This document shows positions 24,650-32,594 of a DNA stretch of 41,509 nucleotides, one piece after another. Numbering within the stretch: position 1 is the first letter of the stretch; each line of letters opens with the position of its first letter. Source of the stretch: an uncultured bacterium (GTDB lineage Bacteria > Verrucomicrobiota > Kiritimatiellia > RFP12 > UBA1067); NCBI GenBank assembly GCA_902779865.1, contig CACZDG010000011.1, positions 1-41,509 on the forward strand, in the 5' to 3' direction. The position numbers and the translations under genes are program-made. Below the pieces are notes generated by a model. The model had not been told where the DNA came from. It worked only from the letters and a program-made list of their open reading frames with translations, and searched no databases.

Positions 24650-25429
24650 ATGCATAAACTCATGTTTGTGGAATTGAAGAGGCGACGGTTCTTGTTTGAG
24701 GAACTCGTGAAGCGCGATTTCAAGAAGAAATACAAGCGTACAATTCTTGGAATGGGGTGGAGTTTGCTCTCACCTCTTTTGATGCTTTTGGTTATGAAGG
24801 TCGCGTTTGAGCAGTTTTTCGGACGTACAGTGGATCATTACACTACCTATCTTTTTTGTGGGCTTTTGACGTTTAACTGGTTTGCAGAATCAACGAATGG
24901 CGGTATGAGGTCTTTGTTATGGAACGCGAGCATTTTCACCAAAGTGAATGTGCCTAAATATATGTTTCTTTTTTCCGTAAATGTTCAGGTGTTGTTAAAC
25001 TTTGCGTTGACTCTTTTGGTTTTTTTTGCCTTTTGCGCGATTGACCATGTGTCGTTTTCATGGCGGTTTCTCTGTCTTGTATTTCCAATAACTACAATGT
25101 TGTTTTTCTCTTTGGGCATTGGCATGGTGCTCTCTGCATTCTTCATTTTTTTCCGGGACATTGACTATATTTGGTCTCTCGCTCTGCAACTTCTCATGTA
25201 TGGATCGGCAATTTTCTACACGGTGGACAAATTCCCGCCATCAATGCAGTTCGCATTTTCTATGAACCCAGTTTATCGGCATATCGCCTATATCCGTGAA
25301 GTTGTTTTGGCAGGAACGATTCCGTCGCTTGAAACTCATCTAACGCTGATAGGATTTGCACTTGCTGCCTTCCTGGCAGGAATCTTTATGTATAGGCACT
25401 ACAACACGGAGTTTTTATATTATGTCTGA
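24650..25429 (+). CDS. wzm: ABC-2 type polysaccharide export permease (Wzm-like, 259 aa)
   Basis: The N-terminus (LFEELVKRDFKKKYKRTILGMGWSLLSPL) is typical of the polysaccharide/polyol-phosphate exporter permeases Wzm, KpsM and TagG: an amphipathic segment, a basic patch and the G-WSLL-P motif leading into about six transmembrane helices. The NPVYRHIAYIREV loop near residue 205 is also family-like. With the ATPase encoded next, it should move a lipid-linked glycan across the inner membrane. The GAGAGG at 24642-24647 is very close to ATG 24650, so initiation at the in-frame ATG 24662 is possible. The gene overlaps the ATPase gene by eight bases. Gene symbol is by family. Confidence 0.88.
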   Translation: MHKLMFVELKRRRFLFEELVKRDFKKKYKRTILGMGWSLLSPLLMLLVMKVAFEQFFGRTVDHYTTYLFCGLLTFNWFAESTNGGMRSLLWNASIFTKVNVPKYMFLFSVNVQVLLNFALTLLVFFAFCAIDHVSFSWRFLCLVFPITTMLFFSLGIGMVLSAFFIFFRDIDYIWSLALQLLMYGSAIFYTVDKFPPSMQFAFSMNPVYRHIAYIREVVLAGTIPSLETHLTLIGFALAAFLAGIFMYRHYNTEFLYYV

Positions 25430-26189
25430 CCAGAATATTATGTTATCGTGTCAAGGGGTGTCTATTCGATATAAGATAGGTGATCTCAAGGACATTGGCT
25501 TGAAGGAATGGGTTACGCGCAGATTGACAGGCCGATACAGCGTGGTTGATTTTTGGGCGGATAAAGATGTCAGTTTCACAATCAATGAAGGTGATATGCT
25601 CGGCATCATCGGTACGAACGGGGCTGGGAAATCTACCCTCCTAAAAGCCGTGTCGGGGATAATGGAGCCAACTGAGGGGTATATTGTCCGCAAAGGAAGA
25701 GTGGTGGCATTACTTGAGCTTGCAAGCGGATTCGATGGCGACTTGACGGTCACGGAAAATGCTTATCTGCGAGGTGCTATGCTCGGATACACACGCACGT
25801 TCATGGACGAGATGTATTCGCGCATAATTGACTTTGCCGAACTGAAGGGTTTTGAGGATCGCCCGTTCAAGCAGCTTTCGTCAGGCATGAAGTCGCGCCT
25901 TGCCTTTTCGATTGCTTCGCTCGTCAAACCTGAGATTCTGATTCTCGACGAAGTTCTTTCCGTTGGTGATGGTTCTTTTCGGGCGAAGAGTGAGGCTAAG
26001 ATGCGTGAAATCATTAAAGGAGGAGCAACGACGATTCTAGTTTCACATTCCATTGGTCAGATTCGGGCTATGTGCAGTAAGGTGCTTTGGTTGGATAAAG
26101 GTCGCCAAATTGAGTTCACCGATGATGTGAAAGGCTGTTGTGATAGATATGAGGCATTTTTGGCAGCACGAAAAAATGCTAAAGTTTAG
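25422..26189 (+). CDS. wzt: ABC transporter ATPase for polysaccharide export (Wzt-like, 255 aa)
   Basis: Walker A GTNGAGKST (64-72), signature SSGMKSR (near 155-161), Walker B ILILDEVLSVGD and a switch histidine in VSHSIGQ identify an ABC ATPase of the polysaccharide export subfamily. It energises transport with the permease encoded just upstream; the ATG at 25422 lies inside that gene's end. At 255 residues it lacks the C-terminal carbohydrate-binding domain of O9a-type Wzt proteins, so chain-terminal modification is probably not read by this protein. It resembles the short KpsT/TagH-like form. An in-frame ATG at 25356 is rejected since it would overlap the permease gene by 74 bases. Confidence 0.9.
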   Translation: MSDQNIMLSCQGVSIRYKIGDLKDIGLKEWVTRRLTGRYSVVDFWADKDVSFTINEGDMLGIIGTNGAGKSTLLKAVSGIMEPTEGYIVRKGRVVALLELASGFDGDLTVTENAYLRGAMLGYTRTFMDEMYSRIIDFAELKGFEDRPFKQLSSGMKSRLAFSIASLVKPEILILDEVLSVGDGSFRAKSEAKMREIIKGGATTILVSHSIGQIRAMCSKVLWLDKGRQIEFTDDVKGCCDRYEAFLAARKNAKV

Positions 26190-26191
26190 TC

Positions 26192-26220
26192 TTGTGTAAC
26201 GACGTTAAATAGGATATACT
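26192..26220 (+). promoter_or_regulatory. promoter of the amino-sugar/acyl-chain operon
   Basis: TTGTGT at 26192-26197, a 17-base spacer and TATACT at 26215-26220, starting three bases after the wzt stop codon. The predicted start near 26227 gives a leader of about 110 nt before ATG 26336. Confidence 0.55.
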
Positions 26221-26277
26221 ACCTCGCGTTATGACAAATATTTTTATATTTTTGAGTGAGTGTTTGTGCGCTGGATT

Positions 26278-26312
26278 CCCCCAAGTGCGGTTGGGGGGCA
26301 TTATTGTTTTTT
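26278..26312 (+). terminator. intrinsic terminator inside the operon leader (possible attenuator)
   Basis: CCCCCAA (26278-26284) pairs with TTGGGGG (26291-26297) around GTGCGG, followed nine bases later by six T (26307-26312). It lies downstream of the promoter at 26192-26220 and upstream of the ribosome site (AGGAG, 26324-26328). It could end read-through from wzt, or attenuate the downstream operon. The gap between stem and T-run weakens it. Confidence 0.45.
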
Positions 26313-26335
26313 AAGAAGGGGATAGGAGAGTTTTG

Positions 26336-27457
26336 ATGAAGAAATTCACAGACCCAATTTTGGTTACACGGCCATATTTCCCTGACTTAGAGAGTTTCAA
26401 GAGGGGGCTTGAGGAGATATGGCAAAATAAATGGCTTTCAAACAACGGTCCGCTTGTGCAGCGGTTGGAGGCGAAACTTGCGGAATATATGGGGACGCGT
26501 ATTAGTAACGTCTCGACGTTTGTAAATGGTACTCTTGCTTTGGAAATCGGTTTTCAGACAATGGGTCTTTTCGGAGCAGATGTCATAACAACGCCTTTTA
26601 CATTCGTTGCCACGGCACATGCCCTGAAGCGCATTGGAGCGACGCCGGTGTTCGCTGATATAGATGCGAAGTCCTTCTGCCTGTCTCCAGCCGAGGCGGA
26701 AAAGCACATTACTCACAGAACGCGGGCGATAGTCCCGGTGCATGTTTATGGACATCCCTGTGATGTGGAAGGATTTGAGCGTCTAGGGCGTAAGTGTGGT
26801 GTCAAAATAATATACGATGCGGCGCATGCTTTTGGTGTCAAAATTGGGGGTAAGGATATATCAGCATTTGGCGACATGTCAATGTTCTCGCTACATCCTA
26901 CGAAGCTATTTCATTCTGCAGAAGGTGGCGTCCTTGTGTTTAAGGATGCGAAGTTGCAGAGGAAAATGACTCAATTGCGCAACTTTGCGATCATGGACGA
27001 GGTGCGTTGCATAGACGTGGGAACGAACGCGAAGATGAACGAGATGTGCGCACTGATGGGGCTGGAATGTTTTTCGGTGATTGACAAACTCATTGCGTCC
27101 CGGGCGGAAATACATGCTGCATACGAGAAGGCGTTTGCAGACTGTCCAGAGGTTTATTTCCCAGATCCGGCAACGTTGCGTGGCGATCTGACTCCCAACT
27201 ACGCATATTGCCCGATCCTCGTGAAAGATTTTGACACGCGGGAGATGCTCTATGCCAAACTCAAGGAATGTAACATTTTTACGCGGCGTTATTTTTATCC
27301 GTTGTTGACCGACTTTGATCCGTACATCTACGGCAAGGACTCCTGCCCGGTGGCAAGGGAGATTGCAGGCAGGGTTCTGACCTTGCCAACGTATTATGGT
27401 CTTAGTGTTGACACGGCAACGGAAATTGCGGAAACTGTCAAGGAGATTCTGCGATGA
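26336..27457 (+). CDS. DegT/DnrJ/EryC1 sugar aminotransferase (373 aa)
   Basis: A PLP-dependent nucleotide-sugar aminotransferase. FVNGTLALE (62-70), TTPFTFVATAHAL (85-97), YDAAHAFG with D161, and the SLHPTKLFHSAEGG segment holding the Schiff-base lysine K190 follow the family order. This form of the lysine motif is like VioA/FdtB-type enzymes that aminate NDP-4-keto or 3-keto-6-deoxyhexoses, so a 4-amino-4,6-dideoxyhexose product is a fair guess. The keto-sugar-forming genes are not in the window. AGGAG at 26324-26328 supports ATG 26336 over TTG 26333. The last four bases overlap the acyltransferase gene, suggesting coupled translation. Confidence 0.9.
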   Translation: MKKFTDPILVTRPYFPDLESFKRGLEEIWQNKWLSNNGPLVQRLEAKLAEYMGTRISNVSTFVNGTLALEIGFQTMGLFGADVITTPFTFVATAHALKRIGATPVFADIDAKSFCLSPAEAEKHITHRTRAIVPVHVYGHPCDVEGFERLGRKCGVKIIYDAAHAFGVKIGGKDISAFGDMSMFSLHPTKLFHSAEGGVLVFKDAKLQRKMTQLRNFAIMDEVRCIDVGTNAKMNEMCALMGLECFSVIDKLIASRAEIHAAYEKAFADCPEVYFPDPATLRGDLTPNYAYCPILVKDFDTREMLYAKLKECNIFTRRYFYPLLTDFDPYIYGKDSCPVAREIAGRVLTLPTYYGLSVDTATEIAETVKEILR

Positions 27458-28104
27458 AGCATTTGATCATCATAGGCGCACGCGGATTCGGGCGCGAGAT
27501 GTTTGATTTCGCACACCATGTTAGGGCATTTCGCGAAGGGGCATTTGATTTTAAAGGCTTTCTCGACGACAAGGCAGATGCATTGGACGGTTATCCTTGC
27601 TCATTTGGCGAATATCCTCCAATCCTCGATTCTGTGGAAGCATACGTTCCCGAAAAGGATGATGTGTTCTTTTGTGCTTTGGGCGATGCCAAATGGCGTC
27701 GCATTTATGCCGATAAGATTCTTGCAAAGGGAGGGCGGTTTATTAGTCTTATTTCTGACGAAGCGCATATTGCGCCTGGTGCAAAGCTTGGACAGGGGGT
27801 TCAGATATGTTCGTGGACTTCTGTGTCCACCAACGTGTCGATAGGCGATTTCAGCGTGGTACACCCATATAGTAGTTTCGGACATGATGCGACGGTTGGT
27901 GCTAATTGCACGATAGAAAGTTATGTTTTCATGGGTGGTTATTCTGCAATTGGGGACGGAACGACAATGCATGTGCGTTCTTCGATTCTTCCCCACAAGA
28001 GGATAGGAAAGAACGTGGTCGTGGGTGTGGGAAGTGCGGTGATGCGGAACTTTGGAGATGGAGTTCATCTCTTCGGAAATCCTGCAAAGAAGATTGAGTT
28101 TTAG
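27454..28104 (+). CDS. PglD/NeuD-like sugar acyltransferase, left-handed beta-helix (216 aa)
   Basis: The N-terminal Rossmann-like part has GARGFGRE (8-15), the usual nucleotide-sugar binding loop of PglD/NeuD. From about residue 105 hexapeptide repeats build a left-handed beta-helix, with the probable catalytic His at 144 (SFGHDATVG) and a C-terminal GNPAKKI. These enzymes acylate the amino group (PglD, PerB) or a hydroxyl (NeuD) of a sugar. Overlapping the aminotransferase gene by ATGA, it most simply acylates that enzyme's amino-sugar product, with acetyl-CoA or with an acyl group made by the ACP/KAS genes that follow. The donor cannot be decided from sequence. Confidence 0.88.
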   Translation: MKHLIIIGARGFGREMFDFAHHVRAFREGAFDFKGFLDDKADALDGYPCSFGEYPPILDSVEAYVPEKDDVFFCALGDAKWRRIYADKILAKGGRFISLISDEAHIAPGAKLGQGVQICSWTSVSTNVSIGDFSVVHPYSSFGHDATVGANCTIESYVFMGGYSAIGDGTTMHVRSSILPHKRIGKNVVVGVGSAVMRNFGDGVHLFGNPAKKIEF

Positions 28105-28107
28105 GTG

Positions 28108-28126
28108 AAACAAAACAAAACAAAAC
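28108..28126. repeat. AAAAC short tandem repeat before the ACP gene
   Basis: Three AAAAC units plus a partial one lie between the acyltransferase stop codon and the ribosome site of the ACP gene at 28142. Length change would alter spacing between these genes. Confidence 0.7.
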
Positions 28127-28141
28127 ATGAAAGGAAAAGAA

Positions 28142-28375
28142 ATGGAAATCAATGAATTCATAGACAACCTTGCCGCTCAGTTTGATGAGACCTCGGCAGA
28201 TCAGCTCAAGCCCGAAACTGAATTTCGCAAGCTTGATGAGTGGAGTTCGCTCATAGCGCTTTCCATCATTGCTATGGCCGATGAAGAATACGGCGTAACG
28301 CTCAAGGGCGACGACATCAAGGGCGCGACAACGGTGCAAGATCTCTTTGACGTTGTAAACGCTAAGAAGGCGTAA
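28142..28375 (+). CDS. acyl carrier protein 1 (77 aa)
   Basis: A small acidic four-helix carrier protein. The phosphopantetheine site is in EWSSL at 33-37, most likely Ser36, where the usual DSL reads SSL. The following IIAMADEEYGVTL and TTVQDLFDVV match helices II to IV of ACPs. AAAGGA at 28130-28135 favours ATG 28142 over the in-frame ATG at 28127. It sits directly before a KAS III gene and is likely the cognate carrier for a short acyl chain. It is not the housekeeping ACP, to judge from the altered site and the context. Confidence 0.85.
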   Translation: MEINEFIDNLAAQFDETSADQLKPETEFRKLDEWSSLIALSIIAMADEEYGVTLKGDDIKGATTVQDLFDVVNAKKA

Positions 28376-28394
28376 CCCATACAGGAAGAACGAA

Positions 28395-29501
28395 ATGGCA
28401 TTCTGCGAATACAAAAACGTGCGTATCGCCGGCGTTGCGGCCGGCGTACCGCGCACGATTGCAAGTAACCTTACGCTCTCGGCTGAAAGAGGTGAAATTT
28501 CCGCCGACTATACACCGGAACAGTTCGTGGAGCTGACTGGTGTCAAGGAGCGTCGTTATTCGGATGTCTTGACGACGAGCGACCTTGGTTTTGCTGCGGC
28601 ATTAAGGCTGTTGGCAGACCTAGGTTGGGAGAAGTCTGATGTCGAGGCGATAATTTTTGTCTCGCAGACTGCCGACTATGCTTTGCCTGCGACCGCGTGT
28701 ATCCTTCAAGATAGGCTCGGCCTTTCCAAGGAATGTTTCGCGATGGACATTGTCCTTGGATGTAGCGGATGGGTTTACGGGCTTTCTGTAGCTGCCGCGA
28801 TGGCATCAAGCGGACAGTTCAAGAAGATTCTTCTTGTCGCAGGTGATGCGAAGCGCAGGGCACCGCAGAAGTTCGACCCTCTTTTTGGTTGTGCTGCGAC
28901 TGCGACGGCCGTAGAATACGCTGAGCGTTCAGATGGATTTCGTTTCCACGTTGGAACCGATGGTAGTGGCTATGACGCAATCATCATTCCTGATAGCGGA
29001 AGTCGTAATCAGGTGAAACCCGAGTCGTTTGAAATGCATGATTGGGAAGGTCGGCCTTACCACAACATGATGACGCACATGAAGGGCATGGACGTATTCT
29101 CATTCGGCATTACCACCGCGCCTAAGACGATAAAGAAGTTAGCAGAGCACTATGCGTTTGATTATCTTTCCTATGACTATTACCTGTTCCATCAAGCAAA
29201 CATGAAGATGAACAACATGATAGTCAAGAAGCTCAAGCTTGATCCGGCAAAGGTGCCGAGCGAGATGTATAATTTTGGCAACACGTCTTCCGCCTCAATT
29301 CCGCTTCTGATGGTGACGCAGATACGTGACCAGATTAATGGTCAGAACAAGAAATTCCTGTGTTGCGGTTTTGGCGTTGGGCTTTCGTGGGGTACCGTTG
29401 TGTTTGAGCAGGCAATTAAGGTTTCACCGCTTGTTGAGGTGGACGATTCCGATGTGAATTATGGGTATAAGCTTCCAGAAGGAGACTTGTCGAATGTCTG
29501 A
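28395..29501 (+). CDS. 3-oxoacyl-ACP synthase III-like enzyme 1 (368 aa)
   Basis: A FabH-like thiolase-fold ketosynthase with the Cys-His-Asn triad: C123 in VLGCSGWVYG, H266 in LFHQAN, and N296 in FGNTSSAS. It would condense an acyl-CoA primer with malonyl-ACP to a 3-oxoacyl-ACP. It is a paralogue of the enzyme at 30260, sharing GMDVFSF and the FHQAN/GN regions. The last 25 residues form an acidic tail absent from the paralogue. GGAAG at 28383-28387 precedes ATG 28395, 19 bases after the ACP gene. The context points to making a glycan acyl substituent, not membrane lipid. Confidence 0.88.
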   Translation: MAFCEYKNVRIAGVAAGVPRTIASNLTLSAERGEISADYTPEQFVELTGVKERRYSDVLTTSDLGFAAALRLLADLGWEKSDVEAIIFVSQTADYALPATACILQDRLGLSKECFAMDIVLGCSGWVYGLSVAAAMASSGQFKKILLVAGDAKRRAPQKFDPLFGCAATATAVEYAERSDGFRFHVGTDGSGYDAIIIPDSGSRNQVKPESFEMHDWEGRPYHNMMTHMKGMDVFSFGITTAPKTIKKLAEHYAFDYLSYDYYLFHQANMKMNNMIVKKLKLDPAKVPSEMYNFGNTSSASIPLLMVTQIRDQINGQNKKFLCCGFGVGLSWGTVVFEQAIKVSPLVEVDDSDVNYGYKLPEGDLSNV

Positions 29502-30249
29502 TTATAATCCTTTTTCGCTTGTGGGCAAGACGATACTAGTCACTGGGGCATCGTCTGGAATTGGGCAAGCCACTGCGGTGGAGTGTTCCCGCCTCGGAGC
29601 AAAACTTGTAGTTACAGGTCGCAACGAGGAAAGGCTCGTGGAAACTTTGAGCCGTCTCGATGGTGACGGCCATGTTTCGATTGCTGCTGAGTTAACGGAC
29701 GCAGAAGCTCTTAAGAGGCTTGTTGACAATTGTCCTTCCCTTGACGGTCTTGTTCTTTGTGCGGGGAGGGGCATGACACTTCCTTTCTTATTTTCCTCTA
29801 TTGACAAGTTCAAGACTGTGTTTGATGTTAATTTCAATTCAACCGTCGAATGTTTTAGGATGTTGGCCAAGGCCAAAAAACTTGGAAGGGGTTCTTCTGT
29901 TGTAATAATAGACTCTACTGGTGGAACTCCTAATGGACGATTCTCACCGGGCAACTGTATATACGGAGCTTCCAAGGCTGCTCTATGGTCTATAATGAAG
30001 TTTGCGGCGTTGGAGCTTGCTCCAAAGGGTATACGTGTCAACACGGTGAATCCTGCGATGGTTGAGACGCCTCTTATAAAGAGCGTTAACATAACAGATG
30101 AGCAGAAGGATCTTGACAGGAAGCGTTATCCGCTCGGTCGCTATGGTCGTCCCGAAGAAGTTGCTTATGGTATAATATATCTTCTTTCGGATGCGGCTGC
30201 ATGGGTCACTGGGCAATCGCTTATTCTTGATGGCGGTGTGACTATATGA
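29494..30249 (+). CDS. SDR-family 3-oxoacyl-ACP reductase-like (251 aa)
   Basis: A classical short-chain dehydrogenase. The cofactor motif TGASSGIG is at 17-24, the active site N113, S141, Y157, K161 is complete, and the end GQSLILDGG is typical of FabG-like members. The usual NNAG strand motif reads CAGRG here. R42-N-E after the second strand suggests NADPH. Between two ketosynthase genes, its likely job is reduction of 3-oxoacyl-ACP to the 3-hydroxyacyl form. AAGGAG at 29479-29484 fixes ATG 29494; the gene overlaps the preceding stop by eight bases. Confidence 0.88.
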   Translation: MSDYNPFSLVGKTILVTGASSGIGQATAVECSRLGAKLVVTGRNEERLVETLSRLDGDGHVSIAAELTDAEALKRLVDNCPSLDGLVLCAGRGMTLPFLFSSIDKFKTVFDVNFNSTVECFRMLAKAKKLGRGSSVVIIDSTGGTPNGRFSPGNCIYGASKAALWSIMKFAALELAPKGIRVNTVNPAMVETPLIKSVNITDEQKDLDRKRYPLGRYGRPEEVAYGIIYLLSDAAAWVTGQSLILDGGVTI

Positions 30250-30259
30250 GAATTGCGAT

Positions 30260-31318
30260 ATGGGCTATCTGACCACACGAAACGTAAAAATCGTAGGTCT
30301 TTCTGCTTGTGTTCCCAAGCGGATCGAGGAGAATATCGATTTGCCGTTCTTTGTCGATCAGGCGGAGGCGGAGAAGGTTGTCGCTTCGACCGGCATTGCC
30401 CGCAAGCGCGTCTGCGAGGATGGTGTTACGGGCAGCGATCTTGCGAAGCCCGCGATTGTACGGCTTCTTGCCGATCTTGGATGGTCGGCGGATTCCGTCG
30501 ATTGTCTCTTCTATGTCAGCATGACGCGCGACTATATCGCGCCGCAAACGGCATGCATTCTTCAACACGAACTTGGTCTGAGTGAAAGTGCATTTGTCAT
30601 GGATCTTCCGCTCGGCTGTTCCGGATGGGTGTACGGCATGAGCGTTGCCGGATCGATGATGCAGACAGGGCAAATGAAGCGGGGACTCGTCATTTGCGCA
30701 GAGACAAATACAAAGAACCGTAACAAGAAGGATCGAGGTGTGCGTCCGCTTTTTGGTGACGCGGCAACTGTCACGGCTCTTGAATATGACGTCTCGGCCA
30801 AGCCGATGAACTTCGTTCTTAACGTTGATGGTAGTGGTTGGAAGGCTGTACACATGCCATACGGCGGTATGCGTAATCCAACGACTCCTGAATGCCTTGT
30901 GGAGGTTGAGATTGAACCGGGAGTCGTCCGAAAAGGTACGGATATGATTGTCAACGGAATGGATGTGTTCTCGTTTGCCATTAAGCGTCCGCCCCAGCAG
31001 TTAAAGGATTTAGTTGAGCATTTCAATGTTGATCTTGCGTCTGTCGATTATTTGCTGTTACATCAGGCAAACAAGTTTATTGACGAGAAGATTCGTCGTT
31101 CACTCAAACTGCCGCCGGAGAAAGTGCCTTACTCCATGCAGGATTTTGGCAATGTCACGAACGCATCGATTCCTCTGGTGATGGTGACGCAGATTGGCGA
31201 GGTATTGCGGAATGGCGCAAAGCATTGTCTCGCTTGTGGATTTGGTGTGGGGCTTGCCTGGGGCAGTGTTGAGTTCTATGTCAAGAATGCGATCGTATCT
31301 GATTTAATGGAGGTGTAA
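30260..31318 (+). CDS. 3-oxoacyl-ACP synthase III-like enzyme 2 (352 aa)
   Basis: Second FabH-like ketosynthase with an intact triad: C120 in PLGCSGWVYG, H268 in LLHQAN, N298 in FGNVTNAS. It is clearly paralogous to the 28395 gene, most strongly in the catalytic core, and less so in the 130-residue middle part that shapes the acyl pocket, so it may use another primer or perform a second condensation. No strong ribosome site precedes ATG 30260; translation may be coupled to the reductase gene ten bases upstream. ACP 2 follows after three bases. Confidence 0.87.
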   Translation: MGYLTTRNVKIVGLSACVPKRIEENIDLPFFVDQAEAEKVVASTGIARKRVCEDGVTGSDLAKPAIVRLLADLGWSADSVDCLFYVSMTRDYIAPQTACILQHELGLSESAFVMDLPLGCSGWVYGMSVAGSMMQTGQMKRGLVICAETNTKNRNKKDRGVRPLFGDAATVTALEYDVSAKPMNFVLNVDGSGWKAVHMPYGGMRNPTTPECLVEVEIEPGVVRKGTDMIVNGMDVFSFAIKRPPQQLKDLVEHFNVDLASVDYLLLHQANKFIDEKIRRSLKLPPEKVPYSMQDFGNVTNASIPLVMVTQIGEVLRNGAKHCLACGFGVGLAWGSVEFYVKNAIVSDLMEV

Positions 31319-31321
31319 TCC

Positions 31322-31546
31322 ATGTCGAACAAGGAAAAACTTATTGATATATTTGTGACAACGTTTGGATTGACGCCGGCGGAAGCCGAAGGCGCGGTTT
31401 TCAAGAATACGCCTGCTTGGGATTCCGTTGGGCATGTGAACCTTATGAATGCCATCGAAGAGGGATTTGGCATTTCTTTGGAACCGGATGACATTCTTGA
31501 TTGTAAGAGTTTTGCGCAGGCAGAAACCATGATTGCCAAATATTGA
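31322..31546 (+). CDS. acyl carrier protein 2 (74 aa)
   Basis: A carrier protein with the canonical motif: W-D34-S35-V, Ser35 being the expected phosphopantetheine site, followed by the helix NLMNAIEEGFGISL. GGAGG at 31309-31313 lies eight bases before ATG 31322. It is different in sequence from ACP 1, so the two ketosynthases may each have their own carrier. The next gene encodes a membrane acyltransferase and the one after that an acyl-activating enzyme, either of which could use this carrier. Confidence 0.87.
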   Translation: MSNKEKLIDIFVTTFGLTPAEAEGAVFKNTPAWDSVGHVNLMNAIEEGFGISLEPDDILDCKSFAQAETMIAKY

Positions 31547-31553
31547 TTTGTCT

Positions 31554-32594
31554 ATGAAGCGTGACACATCAATAGACATAGCTCGCGGCATTGCGATAAT
31601 CGCTGTGGTTGTCGGTCATCTATGGTGTTGGCATCCTGAATATATTTCTATTAGAAAGTATGTCTATTGTTTTCACATGCCGCTATTTTTCATGATAGCA
31701 GGAATGTGTTTGAGAATGGATACTACTGGTTTGAAGCAGTTTGTGTTACGCAAGTGCAAAAGACTTATTGTCCCGTATGTTGTATTTGGAATATCCGCTT
31801 TGATACTTTATACTATTGCCGTCGCTTTTTTGTATAATCAGTCTAGCAGTGCTTTGATGACGTTTGCGACTAAAAGATTCTTTGGGTTTTTATATGGAAC
31901 GACATGTCCAGTTAAACTTAGCGAAAGTTTTACTGTTTGCGAAGCTGGGATGATATGGTTTTTGCTTGCGTTGTTTATTTCCTTTGTTATTGTCGCTACA
32001 TTGGGAAAGAATGTACATGGCTGGATAATTATAACGGTATTGGCAATCTTGGCTGTTGTTTTAAAGTGGATAGGATGTCCTTTACTCCCATTTAGTTTAC
32101 AGGTTGCGTGCATTGGGGCGTTGTTTGTTGGGGTTGGAATGCTATTAAATAAATTGCTTAGTAAGATAAGTGATAGGCTTGTCTGCAAAGTTTTGTTGGT
32201 GTTATTAGGATGTTGTGTATATACATTGGTGGTTCTGTGCGGTTTTAGCCAGAATATTGCCAGAATAGAGTTTGATAGCGCATTAGTCCCTGTTTGTTCG
32301 TTGGTAATTAGTGCTGGTGTCATAGGGCTTTCAGGGTTCTTGAAGTATGTTCCGTGTTTATGCCCGTTATTGTCGTTCATTGGTAGGCATACCCTGATTA
32401 TATATGGGATTCATCATATATATATATCTGGCGGTCTTGCTTCAATTGCTTATCGTTGCGTTAAACAATTCCCAAGCAGTCGCGTTGCATTATTGGTTGT
32501 AGAGTTACTGTTTCCATTTGTGATAGGACTGGCTTGGGGTTTCTTCGCAGAGAAAGTTTACAAGGTAAAAAGGAGTGTAGAATGTACAGACTAG
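31554..32594 (+). CDS. integral membrane acyltransferase, acyltransferase 3 family (346 aa)
   Basis: The start SIDIARGIAIIAVVVGH, with His22 at the end of the first helix, is the hallmark of acyltransferase 3 / OafA-like enzymes. About ten hydrophobic helices follow, with FHMPLFFMIAG and the late GRHTLIIYGIHH segment, both typical. Such enzymes O-acylate membrane-associated glycans, usually from acetyl-CoA or a related donor. ATG 31554 is used, seven bases after the ACP 2 stop; a TTG at 31533 is possible but would only add seven residues. It is among the most AT-rich genes of the window and may come from another source. It overlaps the ligase gene by 13 bases. Confidence 0.87.
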   Translation: MKRDTSIDIARGIAIIAVVVGHLWCWHPEYISIRKYVYCFHMPLFFMIAGMCLRMDTTGLKQFVLRKCKRLIVPYVVFGISALILYTIAVAFLYNQSSSALMTFATKRFFGFLYGTTCPVKLSESFTVCEAGMIWFLLALFISFVIVATLGKNVHGWIIITVLAILAVVLKWIGCPLLPFSLQVACIGALFVGVGMLLNKLLSKISDRLVCKVLLVLLGCCVYTLVVLCGFSQNIARIEFDSALVPVCSLVISAGVIGLSGFLKYVPCLCPLLSFIGRHTLIIYGIHHIYISGGLASIAYRCVKQFPSSRVALLVVELLFPFVIGLAWGFFAEKVYKVKRSVECTD

